From contig SUVL01000017.1 of assembly GCA_015062005.1 (NCBI GenBank), forward strand, positions 1-57,460: a DNA stretch of 57,460 bases. Direction: 5' to 3'. Under the pieces are notes generated by a model that was given only the letters and a program-made list of their open reading frames with translations, was not told where the DNA came from and ran no database searches. The stretch comes from Akkermansiaceae bacterium (GTDB lineage: Bacteria; Verrucomicrobiota; Verrucomicrobiia; Verrucomicrobiales; Akkermansiaceae). Below, one piece after another: positions 33,113 to 42,757 of the stretch. Every line of letters begins with the position of its first letter. Position 1 is the first letter of the stretch. The position numbers were made by a program, and so were the translations under genes.

Positions 33113-34504
33113 TTAACGCATTTTGGATTGGAGGCGTTGACGATACTCCGAAGCTAATGCCGCACTCGGCGGGATTCCCGGGCAACCGTGCGTGTAGATA
33201 CGGACGAGTCTCTGGAGCGCTTCCCTGTGATTGCTGGCCGCTGCCTTTCCGTACCAGAGCACAGCATTCTTCTGATTTGGCACTCCGAGGCTACCGTTGT
33301 AATACATATTCCCCAGTGCGCAACAAGCATTCGCATCGCCATTCTCTGCAGCCATCTGATAATACTTCTCGGCCTGTCCCGCATTCCGGGGCACCGCAAT
33401 CCCGTGCTCATGGGCCAGACCTAAGTAATACAGGGAATGAATATCCCCCCGCTCCTTGGCTTGCGTAAAAAATACTATAGCCTGCGGATAATTGCGCAAC
33501 ACGCCCCGGCCTTCCCAATAGGCAATCCCCTGCATGAACAGGGCATCACAGCACCCCTTGTGGGCAGATTGTCTGAACAGTTCCATTGCCTCGACGGGGT
33601 CCGGGGCTACACCTATCCCTCTCCATAAGCAGATTCCCCAGGAGCACAGAGCCTCTTTATGCCCCACCTCAGCGGACTTCTTGTACCATGAGGCCCGTTC
33701 TTTCTTATCATCACGGCACAGCAGGGCAACCTGATACGCACCTTCTGCGTAATGCTCCCGGGCTAATTCATACTTCTTTGCGAGCGCTCGCTCATACCAG
33801 ATTGTTGCAGCCCTCCAGCTCTGCTGAACAATCAAACCGTGCTCATAGGCAATCCCCAACAGGAAGCAAGCGTTGGGATATTGCTCTGCCAGCACCTTTA
33901 CTCGTTCCAGGTTTTCCCTGGAATCAAGCTCACCCCATATTTTTCCGGCCATCGTTTCCGTTATTTCCAATTCGGCCAGATCAGCTGGCATACCCCCGCC
34001 CTGCTGCACTGCTGAGGCATAAAGGGACGCCTTGGCAGACTCCTCATCGTATCCAAACGGTCTGGTTGCGGACAAGAGCCTGCCTGAAGGGCGCGTAATG
34101 TGTCCGCCCTGGTGGTAAGAACGAGCGGCTGAGCGGTGGAAGTGCCCTGCATGAGGACGAAAATGCCCCTGATGAGCACGCGGCGCTGGCCGTGGCCCGA
34201 TCTTTACTCTATCATAATGAGCCACAGCCGCAGGGCGCTTGCGAGGTTCAGCTTCTGCCCGGACAGCGGAAGCAGAACGATTACGGGATTCCATCGCGTC
34301 CAGGACTCTGTCTGCCGCACTCACGGCAGAATCAGAAGCAGGCTGAACGCTGCCAGCGGGGCTCTCACTCGCACGGACAGGCACATCTGGTGCGGACAAT
34401 TTGGTCACGATGCAAGCCCTGCCCGCCGAACCATTGTGTGTACAGGATACCACATGGATTGCAACCAACAGATAAAAGAACGAGCTGATTATTTTTTTTA
34501 GCAT
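33113..34504 (-). CDS. Sel1-repeat lipoprotein 2 with His-rich linker
   Basis: Read from ATG 34504, the 463-residue protein has a lipoprotein signal ending in HVVSC. Then comes a low-complexity linker rich in Ala, Arg and Pro, with a His-rich stretch (about residues 110-150). The C-terminal ~300 residues hold Sel1 repeats nearly parallel to those of the neighbouring gene (ALFMQGIAYWEGRGVLRNYP). A start 22 codons upstream would run into the previous gene and spoil the signal peptide. It sits 7 bp from the upstream Sel1 gene. The His-rich part could bind metal, which is speculative. Confidence 0.85.
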   Translation of the reverse strand: MLKKIISSFFYLLVAIHVVSCTHNGSAGRACIVTKLSAPDVPVRASESPAGSVQPASDSAVSAADRVLDAMESRNRSASAVRAEAEPRKRPAAVAHYDRVKIGPRPAPRAHQGHFRPHAGHFHRSAARSYHQGGHITRPSGRLLSATRPFGYDEESAKASLYASAVQQGGGMPADLAELEITETMAGKIWGELDSRENLERVKVLAEQYPNACFLLGIAYEHGLIVQQSWRAATIWYERALAKKYELAREHYAEGAYQVALLCRDDKKERASWYKKSAEVGHKEALCSWGICLWRGIGVAPDPVEAMELFRQSAHKGCCDALFMQGIAYWEGRGVLRNYPQAIVFFTQAKERGDIHSLYYLGLAHEHGIAVPRNAGQAEKYYQMAAENGDANACCALGNMYYNGSLGVPNQKNAVLWYGKAAASNHREALQRLVRIYTHGCPGIPPSAALASEYRQRLQSKMR

Positions 34505-34511
34505 ACGTTTA

Positions 34512-35630
34512 TCATTCTTTAGCGCGCTGTCTGTATTCAAGAGCCTTGACAATATCCACCATCTCGCCACACATGCCGTGCTGATAAATAACTGAAAGTC
34601 TCAACAACGCATCTCTGTGATTCTGATTTGCCGCTTTTTCAAACCACCCCATGGCATCGCGATTATCCTGGGCACTTCGGTTCGCTCGGAAATAACAGAT
34701 ATTTCCCATGGCAAACTGAGCCTCGGCATCACCAAGCTCCGCCGCCTCCGCATACAATTGCCTGGCCCGCACCTTGTCCTGCAACACCCCCTCCCCCAAG
34801 GCATAGGCTCTGCCCAGCTCGTACAGGGCCCTCGGGCACCCCTGCTCTGCAGACGCCCTAAACCACTCTACTGCCTCCCCCGTATTCTTCTCCACCCCAT
34901 AGCCGCACTTATAGCACAATCCATACTGAAGCTGGGCATATGAATGATTTTCATGCGCCGCCGCCGCATACCACTCCACGGCTTTCAGCGCGGCCCCGGG
35001 GTCTTCGCTTTTCTGGTGCTGAATACCTGCCTGGTATGCCGATTCAACGAAATACTCATACGCCACCTCATAATCTTTTTGGAGCGCCTGTCCGTACCAG
35101 ATAGCAGCAGCCTCCCAATTCTGCTCGACATGCCGCCCAAGCTCATAGGCCACCCCCAACAGGAAACAGGCATTGGACAAAGTGGCGGCTTGTCTCTTGA
35201 TTTCTGCAATCCCATGTGGATTAATCTTATCCAGAATATCACAAGCCGTATCATAGGAGATTTCATAATCGGCCAGCCTGACCACCCATGGAGCCTTTGA
35301 ACGAGCACTCGCAATGAGATAATCCATCACCGTCTCATTCGCAGGAACCAGGCTTCCGAAATCTGAAACAACCCTGTCATTATGCAGCAGCAGACTATCC
35401 AATCCCTCGCCAGACACTGTTTCCGTTTCCTGAACTCGGAGCACCAAATCCTCCAGCGCTGCTGTTTGCCCCTGCGCAGCAGCCAAAAGCAACTGCTGCG
35501 ATGGAGTCCGAGTCAAGTGCCAACCGGCCCACCCCCCCACAGGCACAAGAACCGCAGACATCAGCAGCAATGCTCCACTGTATATCCACCGTTTTACTCC
35601 AGGACCTGCTTGTTCTATCTGTTCCGTCAT
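34512..35630 (-). CDS. Sel1-repeat membrane-anchored protein 3
   Basis: The 372-residue protein has a short polar N-terminus and one transmembrane segment (about 15-35, WIYSGALLLMSAVLVPVGGW), not a lipobox. Its outer part has a helical region and about six Sel1 repeats, for example AQLQYGLCYKCGYGVEKNTG and ALYELGRAYALGEGVLQD. It is the first gene of the Sel1 operon and the most divergent of the three. The promoter lies 14 bp upstream. Role unknown; scaffolding in the envelope is the usual inference. Confidence 0.85.
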   Translation of the reverse strand: MTEQIEQAGPGVKRWIYSGALLLMSAVLVPVGGWAGWHLTRTPSQQLLLAAAQGQTAALEDLVLRVQETETVSGEGLDSLLLHNDRVVSDFGSLVPANETVMDYLIASARSKAPWVVRLADYEISYDTACDILDKINPHGIAEIKRQAATLSNACFLLGVAYELGRHVEQNWEAAAIWYGQALQKDYEVAYEYFVESAYQAGIQHQKSEDPGAALKAVEWYAAAAHENHSYAQLQYGLCYKCGYGVEKNTGEAVEWFRASAEQGCPRALYELGRAYALGEGVLQDKVRARQLYAEAAELGDAEAQFAMGNICYFRANRSAQDNRDAMGWFEKAANQNHRDALLRLSVIYQHGMCGEMVDIVKALEYRQRAKE

Positions 35631-35644
35631 GACCGGCTGGGCGT

Positions 35645-35673
35645 ATTCTACTCACTTGTACGCAAGTTCGCAA
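35645..35673 (-). promoter_or_regulatory. Promoter of the Sel1 operon
   Basis: On the reverse strand TTGCGA (35668-35673), 17 bp, TAGAAT (35645-35650); ATG 14 bp later. Confidence 0.68.
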
Positions 35674-35726
35674 GAAAAAAAAGCACCCCCAGGCAGAGCA
35701 ACCCCGGACATTTCAAGAGAAAGCAT

Positions 35727-35754
35727 TTGCCTTTTTACGGAAATCATGTATACT
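35727..35754 (+). promoter_or_regulatory. Promoter of the ABC-F gene
   Basis: TTGCCT (35727-35732), 16 bp, TATACT (35749-35754); ATG 35764 follows after 9 bp. This supports the start at MLTIKKLTKAH and not the longer upstream reading frame. Confidence 0.6.
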
Positions 35755-35763
35755 GGCCGCGCC

Positions 35764-37368
35764 ATGCTGACCATCAAGAAACTCACCAAAGCACACGCCG
35801 GGCGCACGCTGTTTTTCGAAACAGAGCTCGTTGTCAACTGGGGCGAGCGCATTGCGCTGGTAGGGCCCAACGGAGCAGGTAAATCTACACTGTTCCGCAT
35901 GATTCGCGGAGACGATACTCCCGACGAAGGACAGATTGTAATGGATGACTACGCTGTGGTGGGCTACCTGCAACAGGAAGCAGGTGACCCCACTGACCGC
36001 ACCGTACTGGAAATTGCCATGAGCACCACTCCGGAAATGGGAGAGGCCATCCGCACGCTGCGTGAGTGTGAGGCAAAAGGTGACAACTCCAGTGATGAAT
36101 ACGCCCATGCCATGGACACTTTCATCTCCCACGATGGCTACCAGATTGAGCCCAAAGCCAAGCGCATCCTGAAGGGGCTGGCATTCAAGGACGAGGATTT
36201 CCACCGCCCGGCGCGCGAAATGAGTGGCGGCTGGGTCATGCGTGCGCACATGGCGCAGCTGCTGGTGGCAGAGCCGGATCTACTCATGCTGGACGAACCT
36301 ACCAACCACCTGGACCTGATGAGTCTGCTGTGGTTCCAGCGCTATCTGATGAACTACCCCGGCGCTATCTTCATGATTTCGCATGACCGCGATTTCATGG
36401 ACTCACTGGTCGAGACCGTCTACGACATTGAAAACGGGGAGCTGGTCCGCTACACCGGCAACTACACCCGCTTCCTGGAGCTCAAGGAGCAGCGCTACGA
36501 GCAGGTGCTGGCCGCCTGGCGCAACCAACAGCGTGAAATCGCACACATTGAGGCATTTGTAGAGCGTTTCCGCTCTGTGGCATCCAAAGCCTCACAAGTG
36601 CAAAGCCGTATCAAGCAGCTGGAAAAAATGCGCCGTATCGAAAAACCCCGCCAGTCTCGCCGCGTATTCAAATTCATCTTCCCGCAGCCGCCACGCAGCA
36701 TGCAGAAAGTTCTGGAATTGGAAAAAGTCGGCCAAAGCTACGGAGACAAACGCATTTACCGCAACCTGGACCTGCTTATCGAACGCGGAGACCGCATTGT
36801 GCTCGTAGGGCCGAACGGCGCAGGCAAATCTACCCTGCTCAAGATTCTGGCCGGTGTTATCCCCATTGATGAAGGGCAGCGTGTTCTGGGAACCACCACC
36901 CGCATCGGCTATTTCTCCCAGATGCGCTCGGAAAACCTTACGCCCAACTTCACCGTGCTGGAAGAAATCATGAAAGCAGACCCCGAATTACGCGAGGAAG
37001 AAGCCCGCGCGGTGCTCGGTTCCTTCATGTTCCGCAAGCTGGACTGCGAAAAGCGCGTGGAAGTGCTCTCCGGTGGAGAAAAATCGCGTCTGAGCCTGGT
37101 GAAGTTCCTGGTTAACCCACCCAACCTGCTGCTCATGGACGAACCCACCACCCACCTGGATCTCATGAGCGTTGAAGCTCTTTCACAAGCGCTGCAACGC
37201 TACGAAGGCACTCTGGTATTCATTTCGCACGATGTGCACTTCATCCGCGCGCTGGCAGAAAAGACGCTTCATATCAACCACGGCACGGTAACCCCCTACG
37301 CTGGTGGGTACGATTACTACCTGGAAAAATCCGGGCTACTGGACAATCCAGACGCCATGGACCAGTGA
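35764..37368 (+). CDS. ABC-F family ATPase (ribosome-associated translation factor type)
   Basis: The 534-residue protein has two ABC ATPase domains and no membrane segment. Both Walker A motifs read GPNGAGKST, the signatures are MSGGW and LSGGEKSR, and both Walker B motifs are LLMLDEPTNHLD-like. The ~80-residue linker between the domains is basic and helical, as in ABC-F proteins that reach into the ribosomal E site. Subfamily cannot be fixed by eye; Uup, YbiT and EttA are the closest choices. Such proteins resolve stalled ribosomes. A hairpin terminator follows, and the next gene is convergent. Confidence 0.9.
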   Translation: MLTIKKLTKAHAGRTLFFETELVVNWGERIALVGPNGAGKSTLFRMIRGDDTPDEGQIVMDDYAVVGYLQQEAGDPTDRTVLEIAMSTTPEMGEAIRTLRECEAKGDNSSDEYAHAMDTFISHDGYQIEPKAKRILKGLAFKDEDFHRPAREMSGGWVMRAHMAQLLVAEPDLLMLDEPTNHLDLMSLLWFQRYLMNYPGAIFMISHDRDFMDSLVETVYDIENGELVRYTGNYTRFLELKEQRYEQVLAAWRNQQREIAHIEAFVERFRSVASKASQVQSRIKQLEKMRRIEKPRQSRRVFKFIFPQPPRSMQKVLELEKVGQSYGDKRIYRNLDLLIERGDRIVLVGPNGAGKSTLLKILAGVIPIDEGQRVLGTTTRIGYFSQMRSENLTPNFTVLEEIMKADPELREEEARAVLGSFMFRKLDCEKRVEVLSGGEKSRLSLVKFLVNPPNLLLMDEPTTHLDLMSVEALSQALQRYEGTLVFISHDVHFIRALAEKTLHINHGTVTPYAGGYDYYLEKSGLLDNPDAMDQ

Positions 37369-37383
37369 TTTCACATGAAGATA

Positions 37384-37411
37384 GAGGCCTGAAGTTCAAC
37401 ACTCAGGCCTC
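37384..37411. terminator. Hairpin between convergent ABC-F and ABC exporter genes
   Basis: Stem GAGGCCTGA/TCAGGCCTC with a 10-base loop, 15 bp after the ABC-F stop and 6 bp before the stop of the leftward exporter gene. It could end both transcripts. The T content downstream is modest (CTTCCCTTC). Confidence 0.55.
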
Positions 37412-37417
37412 TTCCCT

Positions 37418-39205
37418 TCACTGAATTCCCTGTCTGTCGTACAATTCTTTGTACAAAGCGCATGTTGCGTACAACTCATCATGCGTGCCGTCGCCCACGA
37501 TGCGCCCGCCGTCAAATACCAGTATGCGGTGCGCGTTGCGAATAGTACTGAAGCGATGGGCAACAATGAGGGTCGTACGCCCCTGCGCCAGCTTATCCAG
37601 CTCTTCCTGGATTTCCCGTTCGCTTTCTGCATCCAGCGAGGCTGTAGCCTCGTCGAGAATGAGGATAGGAGCATCCTTCACGAAAGCTCGTGCAATTGCC
37701 ACGCGCTGGCGCTGCCCGCCGGAGAGGCCGGAACCGCCCTGCCCTAGCTTGGTATCAATTCCTTTAGGCTGGGAATCCAGGAACTTGGAGACTGCCGCAG
37801 CATCCGCCGCCGCCATAATCTGCTCCTCCGTGGCGTCCTGGCGGCCCAGTGCTATATTCTCCCGAATGGTACCGGAGAACAGAAGTGCCTGCTGCCCCAC
37901 AAGCGACAACTGCTCACGCAAATCGTGCGTCCGCAAATCGCGGATATCGATTCCATCCACCTCCACAGAACCTTTAGTGACCTCGTAGAAACGGGGTATC
38001 AGCGCGGCAAATGTAGTCTTACCTGCACCACTCGGGCCCACCAGGCCTACTATCTGGCCGGGGGGAATGGTCAGGTTCACATCCCGCAGAACCGGTTTTT
38101 CCGGGTCGTACCCGAAGCTGACCTCACGGAAACGAATCTCGCCCCGCACCGGCTGCTCAAACTTTCTGGGGGTCTCTGGTTCTGGGATGCCATTCGGTTC
38201 GTACAACACCTCGGTCAGACGCTTGATGGAGCCTTGGGCTTCGTTGAAACGGTTCCACGCAGTACCCGCTCGTTTCATGGAATCAAAAGCAAAAAACAGA
38301 GCTCCGGCTATGGCGATGAAGTCCGTGAAATTCATTCCATACATCCGCCCCCTCACCAGCAGGAATGCCAGCGCCAAAGCAGTGACCACCTCCATGACCG
38401 GAACCAGGGCCTTCTGGTATTTCACCAGCTTCACATAATTCGTGCAGAACTGGGCAGAAGTCTTCTTGAATTCGTTAATTTCGCGTTCCTCCATGGCGTA
38501 GGCGCGCACCTCACGCTGATTTTCAAGATTCTGCTGCACCGCCGTATTCAGCTCACCCAACCCCTGCTGGGAGCGAAGCGCCTTTCCTGATATTCGCTTA
38601 CCAAAAACCATAATGGGCCAGGCGGCAAGACCTATGAACACCATGTTCACAAAGAAAAGCAGCCCTTGTCCCGAAGTCACAAGCAGGTAGATAAACGCCC
38701 CCAGGGCACAGGCCGCGGTCACAGGCTGCTTTACCAAGTCGTTGGCTACCGATGTCAGAATCGTCTGCACATTATTAGTATCTGCCAGGATTCGACTGAT
38801 TATGTCACCCTTCCGGCGGCTCTCCATGAACGCAATGGGAAGTTCCTGCACCCGGCAGAACACAGCCATGCGGATGCTCTCCAGTATCCTGATACCCAGG
38901 ATGTTCACCAGCACGGCATTCAACCACATGGCAATCCCTCGCACAATGAATACAGCAGGCATCGAAATGCATGCCAGCAACAGCAAGGTGTCTGGATTCA
39001 AGGTCTGCAGAGCTGGCATCCCTTCCAGCAATTCAGGCACCGGATCCCCCGGGGCATGAAACACTACGGGAAACACGTACTTGACCATCATGGGGATGCC
39101 CATGCCACTGGCAGATGCTGCTACCATGCCAGTAAACAACACCAGCACAAACATGCCGATGTGTGGCAACAGGAACTTTTTCTGGAAATACAGGATATTC
39201 TTCAT
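37418..39205 (-). CDS. ABC exporter half-transporter (MsbA/lipid A exporter type), second of a pair
   Basis: The 595-residue protein has a six-helix membrane domain (about 1-320) and a C-terminal ATPase domain. Motifs are GPSGAGKTTF (Walker A), LSGGQRQRVAIARAF (signature), ILDEATASLD (Walker B with catalytic Glu) and IVAHRFSTI. All catalytic residues are intact. Homologues export lipids, lipid A precursors or peptides. The start overlaps the stop of the upstream, clearly paralogous exporter by 4 bp (both begin their domain with ...G(I/L)P(M/F)M...YVFP), so a heterodimer is likely. Confidence 0.9.
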   Translation of the reverse strand: MKNILYFQKKFLLPHIGMFVLVLFTGMVAASASGMGIPMMVKYVFPVVFHAPGDPVPELLEGMPALQTLNPDTLLLLACISMPAVFIVRGIAMWLNAVLVNILGIRILESIRMAVFCRVQELPIAFMESRRKGDIISRILADTNNVQTILTSVANDLVKQPVTAACALGAFIYLLVTSGQGLLFFVNMVFIGLAAWPIMVFGKRISGKALRSQQGLGELNTAVQQNLENQREVRAYAMEEREINEFKKTSAQFCTNYVKLVKYQKALVPVMEVVTALALAFLLVRGRMYGMNFTDFIAIAGALFFAFDSMKRAGTAWNRFNEAQGSIKRLTEVLYEPNGIPEPETPRKFEQPVRGEIRFREVSFGYDPEKPVLRDVNLTIPPGQIVGLVGPSGAGKTTFAALIPRFYEVTKGSVEVDGIDIRDLRTHDLREQLSLVGQQALLFSGTIRENIALGRQDATEEQIMAAADAAAVSKFLDSQPKGIDTKLGQGGSGLSGGQRQRVAIARAFVKDAPILILDEATASLDAESEREIQEELDKLAQGRTTLIVAHRFSTIRNAHRILVFDGGRIVGDGTHDELYATCALYKELYDRQGIQ

Positions 39206-41058
39206 TCTGCAACCTCCTCTCCTTCTTTTTCAGATTCAGCCTGGCGCACCTGCTCGTCATACAACTGACGATACAGGCTGCACTCTTCATACAGACTGGC
39301 ATGCGTACCGTCTGCAATGATGCTGCCGTTTTCAAACACTAAGATACGCTGAGCCATGCGGATGGTACTGAATCGGTGCGCTATGACAAAAGTCGTGTGA
39401 CCTTTCGCCAACTCCTCCAGCTCCGCCTGTATGGCTGCCTCACTCTTCATATCCAAAGCAGAAGTAGCCTCATCCAGAATGAGCACAGGAGCATTCTTCA
39501 GAAACGCACGGGCTATGGAAACCCGCTGGCGCTGCCCGCCTGACAAACCCGCGCCACCTTCACCAAGCATGCGGTCATACCCCTCCGGGAAACTCTCGGC
39601 AAACTCATCCACCCTGGCTTGTCTCGCCGCGGTGATAACCTGGGCTTTGTTAGCAGCGGGACACCCCACCCGTATATTTTCCAGTATTGAATCCCGGAAA
39701 AGAGCAGCAAACTGAGACACCAGCCCTATGCTGCGTGTCCGGTCAGCCCGGGAAATCTGGCGTACATCCACGCCATCCAGCTTCACACATCCTTTCGTCA
39801 CATCATAGAAGCGGCAGATAAGGTTGATAAACGTTGTTTTGCCTGATCCACTCGGCCCGACCAGCGCCACCACCTGACCGGCAGGGACATGCACGCTGAT
39901 ATCCCTGAGCACCATCTTCGCATCTGTATAGGCGAAGCTGACGTTCTCAAAATCAACCACTCCCGCCACTGGATGAGCGAGAGAAGCAGGTTCTGCCGGC
40001 TCAGGAGTTTCATCCTCAGCCTCTATGATATCATTTATCCCGTTGATACCCACCACCAGAATCTGGCACTGATTCGCTACCATTCCCAGGCGCTTGATGG
40101 GATCATAGCAGAAATAAAACGCCGTTGCAATTGCCGTAAACTGCTCCAGAGAAAGGCCATCGCTGCACCCGCGGTACAGGGAGTACGCCAGCGCAAATGT
40201 AGTCACAATCTCCACTGCCGGAGTAACACTCTGCCGCCACGCATTCATCGCTATCAATAACTTATTGAACGAGCGAATATGGGTACGCAGCATTCCTTCA
40301 CGCCAGGATTCGAGGTTAAAGGCCCTGACTTCTCGCTGTGCTGAAAATGTCTCTTCAACCACAGTGGTAATGATATTCATGCCGGCCAGAGCCTTACGCA
40401 TCTGCTTCACCATACTCTTACCCACCCAGCGGACCACGGGAATACAGGCAGATGAGATAATCAGATTACCAAGAAGCATAGCGCTTTCGTGCTGTGTGCA
40501 CGCCGCAAAAACAAGGTACCCGATTGCGGCCAGCAGTGTCAGCGGTTGAATAACCAGGTCATTCATGATGGTCACTATCCCCTGCTGCACCATCTGTGTA
40601 TACTGGATGACAGCCGTCATCAAATCTCCTCGGGAACGGCGGTCGTGGTAGGAAAACGAAAGCCACTGCAGACGAGTAAACACATCCACGCGCAAATCTG
40701 AAAGTGCCTGCATGCCAGCTTTGGTCAACAGGTACGTATTGGCATAAGTAGCCAGGCCGCGGATTGTCATCGCCAGAGGTATAAGACCTGCGGCCCCCCA
40801 TAACAACACCTGGTTTGCCATCGACTTGTCCGGATAATGGAGGTTGAGCCATTGCTGAACCACAGCAGGTGGCACCTCCTCCCCAAACACGATGGGAAAT
40901 ACGTACTGAATCATAAACGGCAAACCAAAACCGGCAGCCGCTGCTGCAACAACTCCTGACAGGATTCCCCCTGTTATCAAACACCACTGAGGCGCCATAT
41001 AGCGTTTCAAAAACGGCCTGTACACTCCCCACAAGCTTTTATTGTCCGACTCACTCAT
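39202..41058 (-). CDS. ABC exporter half-transporter (MsbA type), first of a pair
   Basis: The 618-residue protein has six membrane helices followed by an ATPase domain with GPSGSGKTTF, LSGGQRQRVSIARAF, ILDEATSALD and FVIAHRFST. It is a paralogue of the next gene and translationally coupled to it. Its C-terminus is acidic (SEKEGEEVAE). Catalytic residues are intact in both partners, so neither looks like a degenerate subunit. The promoter lies 12 bp upstream. The substrate cannot be read from the sequence. Confidence 0.9.
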   Translation of the reverse strand: MSESDNKSLWGVYRPFLKRYMAPQWCLITGGILSGVVAAAAAGFGLPFMIQYVFPIVFGEEVPPAVVQQWLNLHYPDKSMANQVLLWGAAGLIPLAMTIRGLATYANTYLLTKAGMQALSDLRVDVFTRLQWLSFSYHDRRSRGDLMTAVIQYTQMVQQGIVTIMNDLVIQPLTLLAAIGYLVFAACTQHESAMLLGNLIISSACIPVVRWVGKSMVKQMRKALAGMNIITTVVEETFSAQREVRAFNLESWREGMLRTHIRSFNKLLIAMNAWRQSVTPAVEIVTTFALAYSLYRGCSDGLSLEQFTAIATAFYFCYDPIKRLGMVANQCQILVVGINGINDIIEAEDETPEPAEPASLAHPVAGVVDFENVSFAYTDAKMVLRDISVHVPAGQVVALVGPSGSGKTTFINLICRFYDVTKGCVKLDGVDVRQISRADRTRSIGLVSQFAALFRDSILENIRVGCPAANKAQVITAARQARVDEFAESFPEGYDRMLGEGGAGLSGGQRQRVSIARAFLKNAPVLILDEATSALDMKSEAAIQAELEELAKGHTTFVIAHRFSTIRMAQRILVFENGSIIADGTHASLYEECSLYRQLYDEQVRQAESEKEGEEVAE

Positions 41059-41070
41059 GATTCTCGTTGC

Positions 41071-41099
41071 AGTCTATCAGATTCTCCTCCTACATGCAA
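41071..41099 (-). promoter_or_regulatory. Promoter of the ABC exporter operon
   Basis: On the reverse strand TTGCAT (41094-41099), 17 bp, TAGACT (41071-41076); ATG 41058 is 12 bp further on. Confidence 0.65.
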
Positions 41100-41170
41100 C
41101 AAATTTTGCCAGTCTAAGCCCTTGCAATAAGATTTTTTACCCAGTGCCCCCTGCATGGCGCTGCGACCGC

Positions 41171-41199
41171 TTGACACGCCGATAGAAATAAGGCAAAAT
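41171..41199 (+). promoter_or_regulatory. Promoter of the 448-residue lipoprotein gene
   Basis: A full-consensus TTGACA (41171-41176), 17 bp, CAAAAT (41194-41199). The ATG at 41229 gives a leader of about 23 bases. Confidence 0.55.
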
Positions 41200-41228
41200 A
41201 ACGTGCAAACCGATTCACGCGTCACGCT

Positions 41229-42575
41229 ATGAAGAGATTCCTCATTCAAACCGCAGTTTTTACAGCATCCGCCACCATGCTTACCTCCTGCTTCGATGAA
41301 ATCAAGCAGGTTATCCAGGGAGAGCCGCAACCGGCAGAAGCCCCTGCCGTTGAAGCAGCCCCGGCAGAGCCCACCCCTCCCCCGGCACCTACCCAGCCCA
41401 CTAATGAAGAAATCAGCCGCATGCTCATTGAGCAGATGAACGGCAGCGAGGCGGCCAGCGCTGGAGAACTTACCTGCAGCGACCCGCAGAAAGGTGCAGA
41501 TTCCAGTATCAGCATGACCGCCACCCTCAAAATGGTAGTCAAGGAAGACCTCTTCGCCCGCGAAACGGCTCCTGCCGCATTCAACAAGGAGCGGCAAGCG
41601 GTAAACGAAGCGGCCAACAACGCCATGCGCCCTGAATCCGTCTACCTGTTCCAGGTTGGCGCCACTACTGACCTCATCACAGACGCGGATCGCGCAGCCA
41701 AACCTTTACCGGAAAACCTGCAGGCACCGCTCAACGAGCTCAAAGAACTGGCAGAGGCCTCCGTCTTCCGCAAGGTGGTCAACACCGGAGACTCCGTTGA
41801 AACCTCCGCCTCGTTCACCGCAACCTACGTTGACGGCGTATGGCAATTCAGCAACATCGTGGTGGACAACGCCGCCTTGCTTGCCCTGAACGACTACACC
41901 GCCCAGAGCGCACTGCCCCAGGATGCTCCCATCCTTACTCCTGAATTCGAAGCTGCCCGCAAGTCCCTCATCTCCGAGAAAGTGACTGCTTTCAATCAGC
42001 TTGCCGAACCCTATATCAAGGGGCGCGAGGAAGCTGCACGCGCCACCCTTACCGAATACCAGGCTCGCGCGGAGGAAGAAGCACGCCGCATCGCTGAGCA
42101 AGCAGCCGCAGAAGAAGTTGCTCGTCAGGAAAGCATCAACGCTTTCGTACAGGCTCTCTCTGACGACAAGTTGTTTGCTGGTGAATGGACCCGGGACAAG
42201 CGATTCGGGGAACTTTCCCTCCATATTGAACAGTCAAAGAAATTCGAGAACTCCGTGCAGTTTGTCGGCACCATATATGATACAAAGCTGCCCGAAGCCA
42301 GTCTCGACATTGCCGGCCGCTGCAACCTGAATCCGCAGGAGAACGGCACCACTCAGGTTGATATCACCATATATGATGGTCAGTATGACCCGGATCAACC
42401 CACAGCCGAGGTGTATGATGCCAAGGATGGCATGCTCTCTCTGCAACTCAGCAAAGATGGCAAGCTCACCGGTATCATGAGCTGCACCTCCTGGGCTAAC
42501 ACCCCGGAAAAGGCTTTCCAGATTCAGATGTCACCCAAGGCCAAGGAAGAGCCGAAATCCAAGCGTCGCCGTTGA
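41229..42575 (+). CDS. Lipoprotein with Pro/Ala-rich linker and central coiled coil
   Basis: The 448-residue protein has a lipoprotein signal with lipobox LTSC. A Pro/Ala/Glu linker (about 33-58) follows, then an alpha/beta region. A charged helix of the coiled-coil type lies near 260-300 (KGREEAARATLTEYQARAEE, continuing). The last ~130 residues are beta-rich, and the tail is basic (KEEPKSKRRR). No family was recognised. It is a single-gene unit with promoter and terminator. An envelope role is likely from the anchor; a specific function is unknown. Confidence 0.78.
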   Translation: MKRFLIQTAVFTASATMLTSCFDEIKQVIQGEPQPAEAPAVEAAPAEPTPPPAPTQPTNEEISRMLIEQMNGSEAASAGELTCSDPQKGADSSISMTATLKMVVKEDLFARETAPAAFNKERQAVNEAANNAMRPESVYLFQVGATTDLITDADRAAKPLPENLQAPLNELKELAEASVFRKVVNTGDSVETSASFTATYVDGVWQFSNIVVDNAALLALNDYTAQSALPQDAPILTPEFEAARKSLISEKVTAFNQLAEPYIKGREEAARATLTEYQARAEEEARRIAEQAAAEEVARQESINAFVQALSDDKLFAGEWTRDKRFGELSLHIEQSKKFENSVQFVGTIYDTKLPEASLDIAGRCNLNPQENGTTQVDITIYDGQYDPDQPTAEVYDAKDGMLSLQLSKDGKLTGIMSCTSWANTPEKAFQIQMSPKAKEEPKSKRRR

Positions 42576-42601
42576 TTCTTCCTCAAGAATAAACAACAAA
42601 T

Positions 42602-42636
42602 AAACCGGCAGGCTTCCCACGGAACCCTGCCGGTTT
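42602..42636 (+). terminator. Intrinsic terminator of the lipoprotein gene
   Basis: Perfect 11-bp stem AAACCGGCAGG/CCTGCCGGTTT with a 13-base loop, 26 bp after the stop. The T run (GGTTTGC) is short. Confidence 0.68.
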
Positions 42637-42714
42637 GCGCATACCCATCCTTGCGATACTTATCCGCATGACTCACATTTCCTAACAAATGCGCAATACA
42701 GAAGGATTATTAGA

Positions 42715-42743
42715 TTGATTTCTGCCCCCGAATAAGCTAGAAT
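42715..42743 (+). promoter_or_regulatory. Promoter of parB
   Basis: TTGATT (42715-42720), 17 bp, TAGAAT (42738-42743); ATG at 42758 after 14 bp. Confidence 0.7.
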
Positions 42744-42757
42744 AGCCGCGACACATT

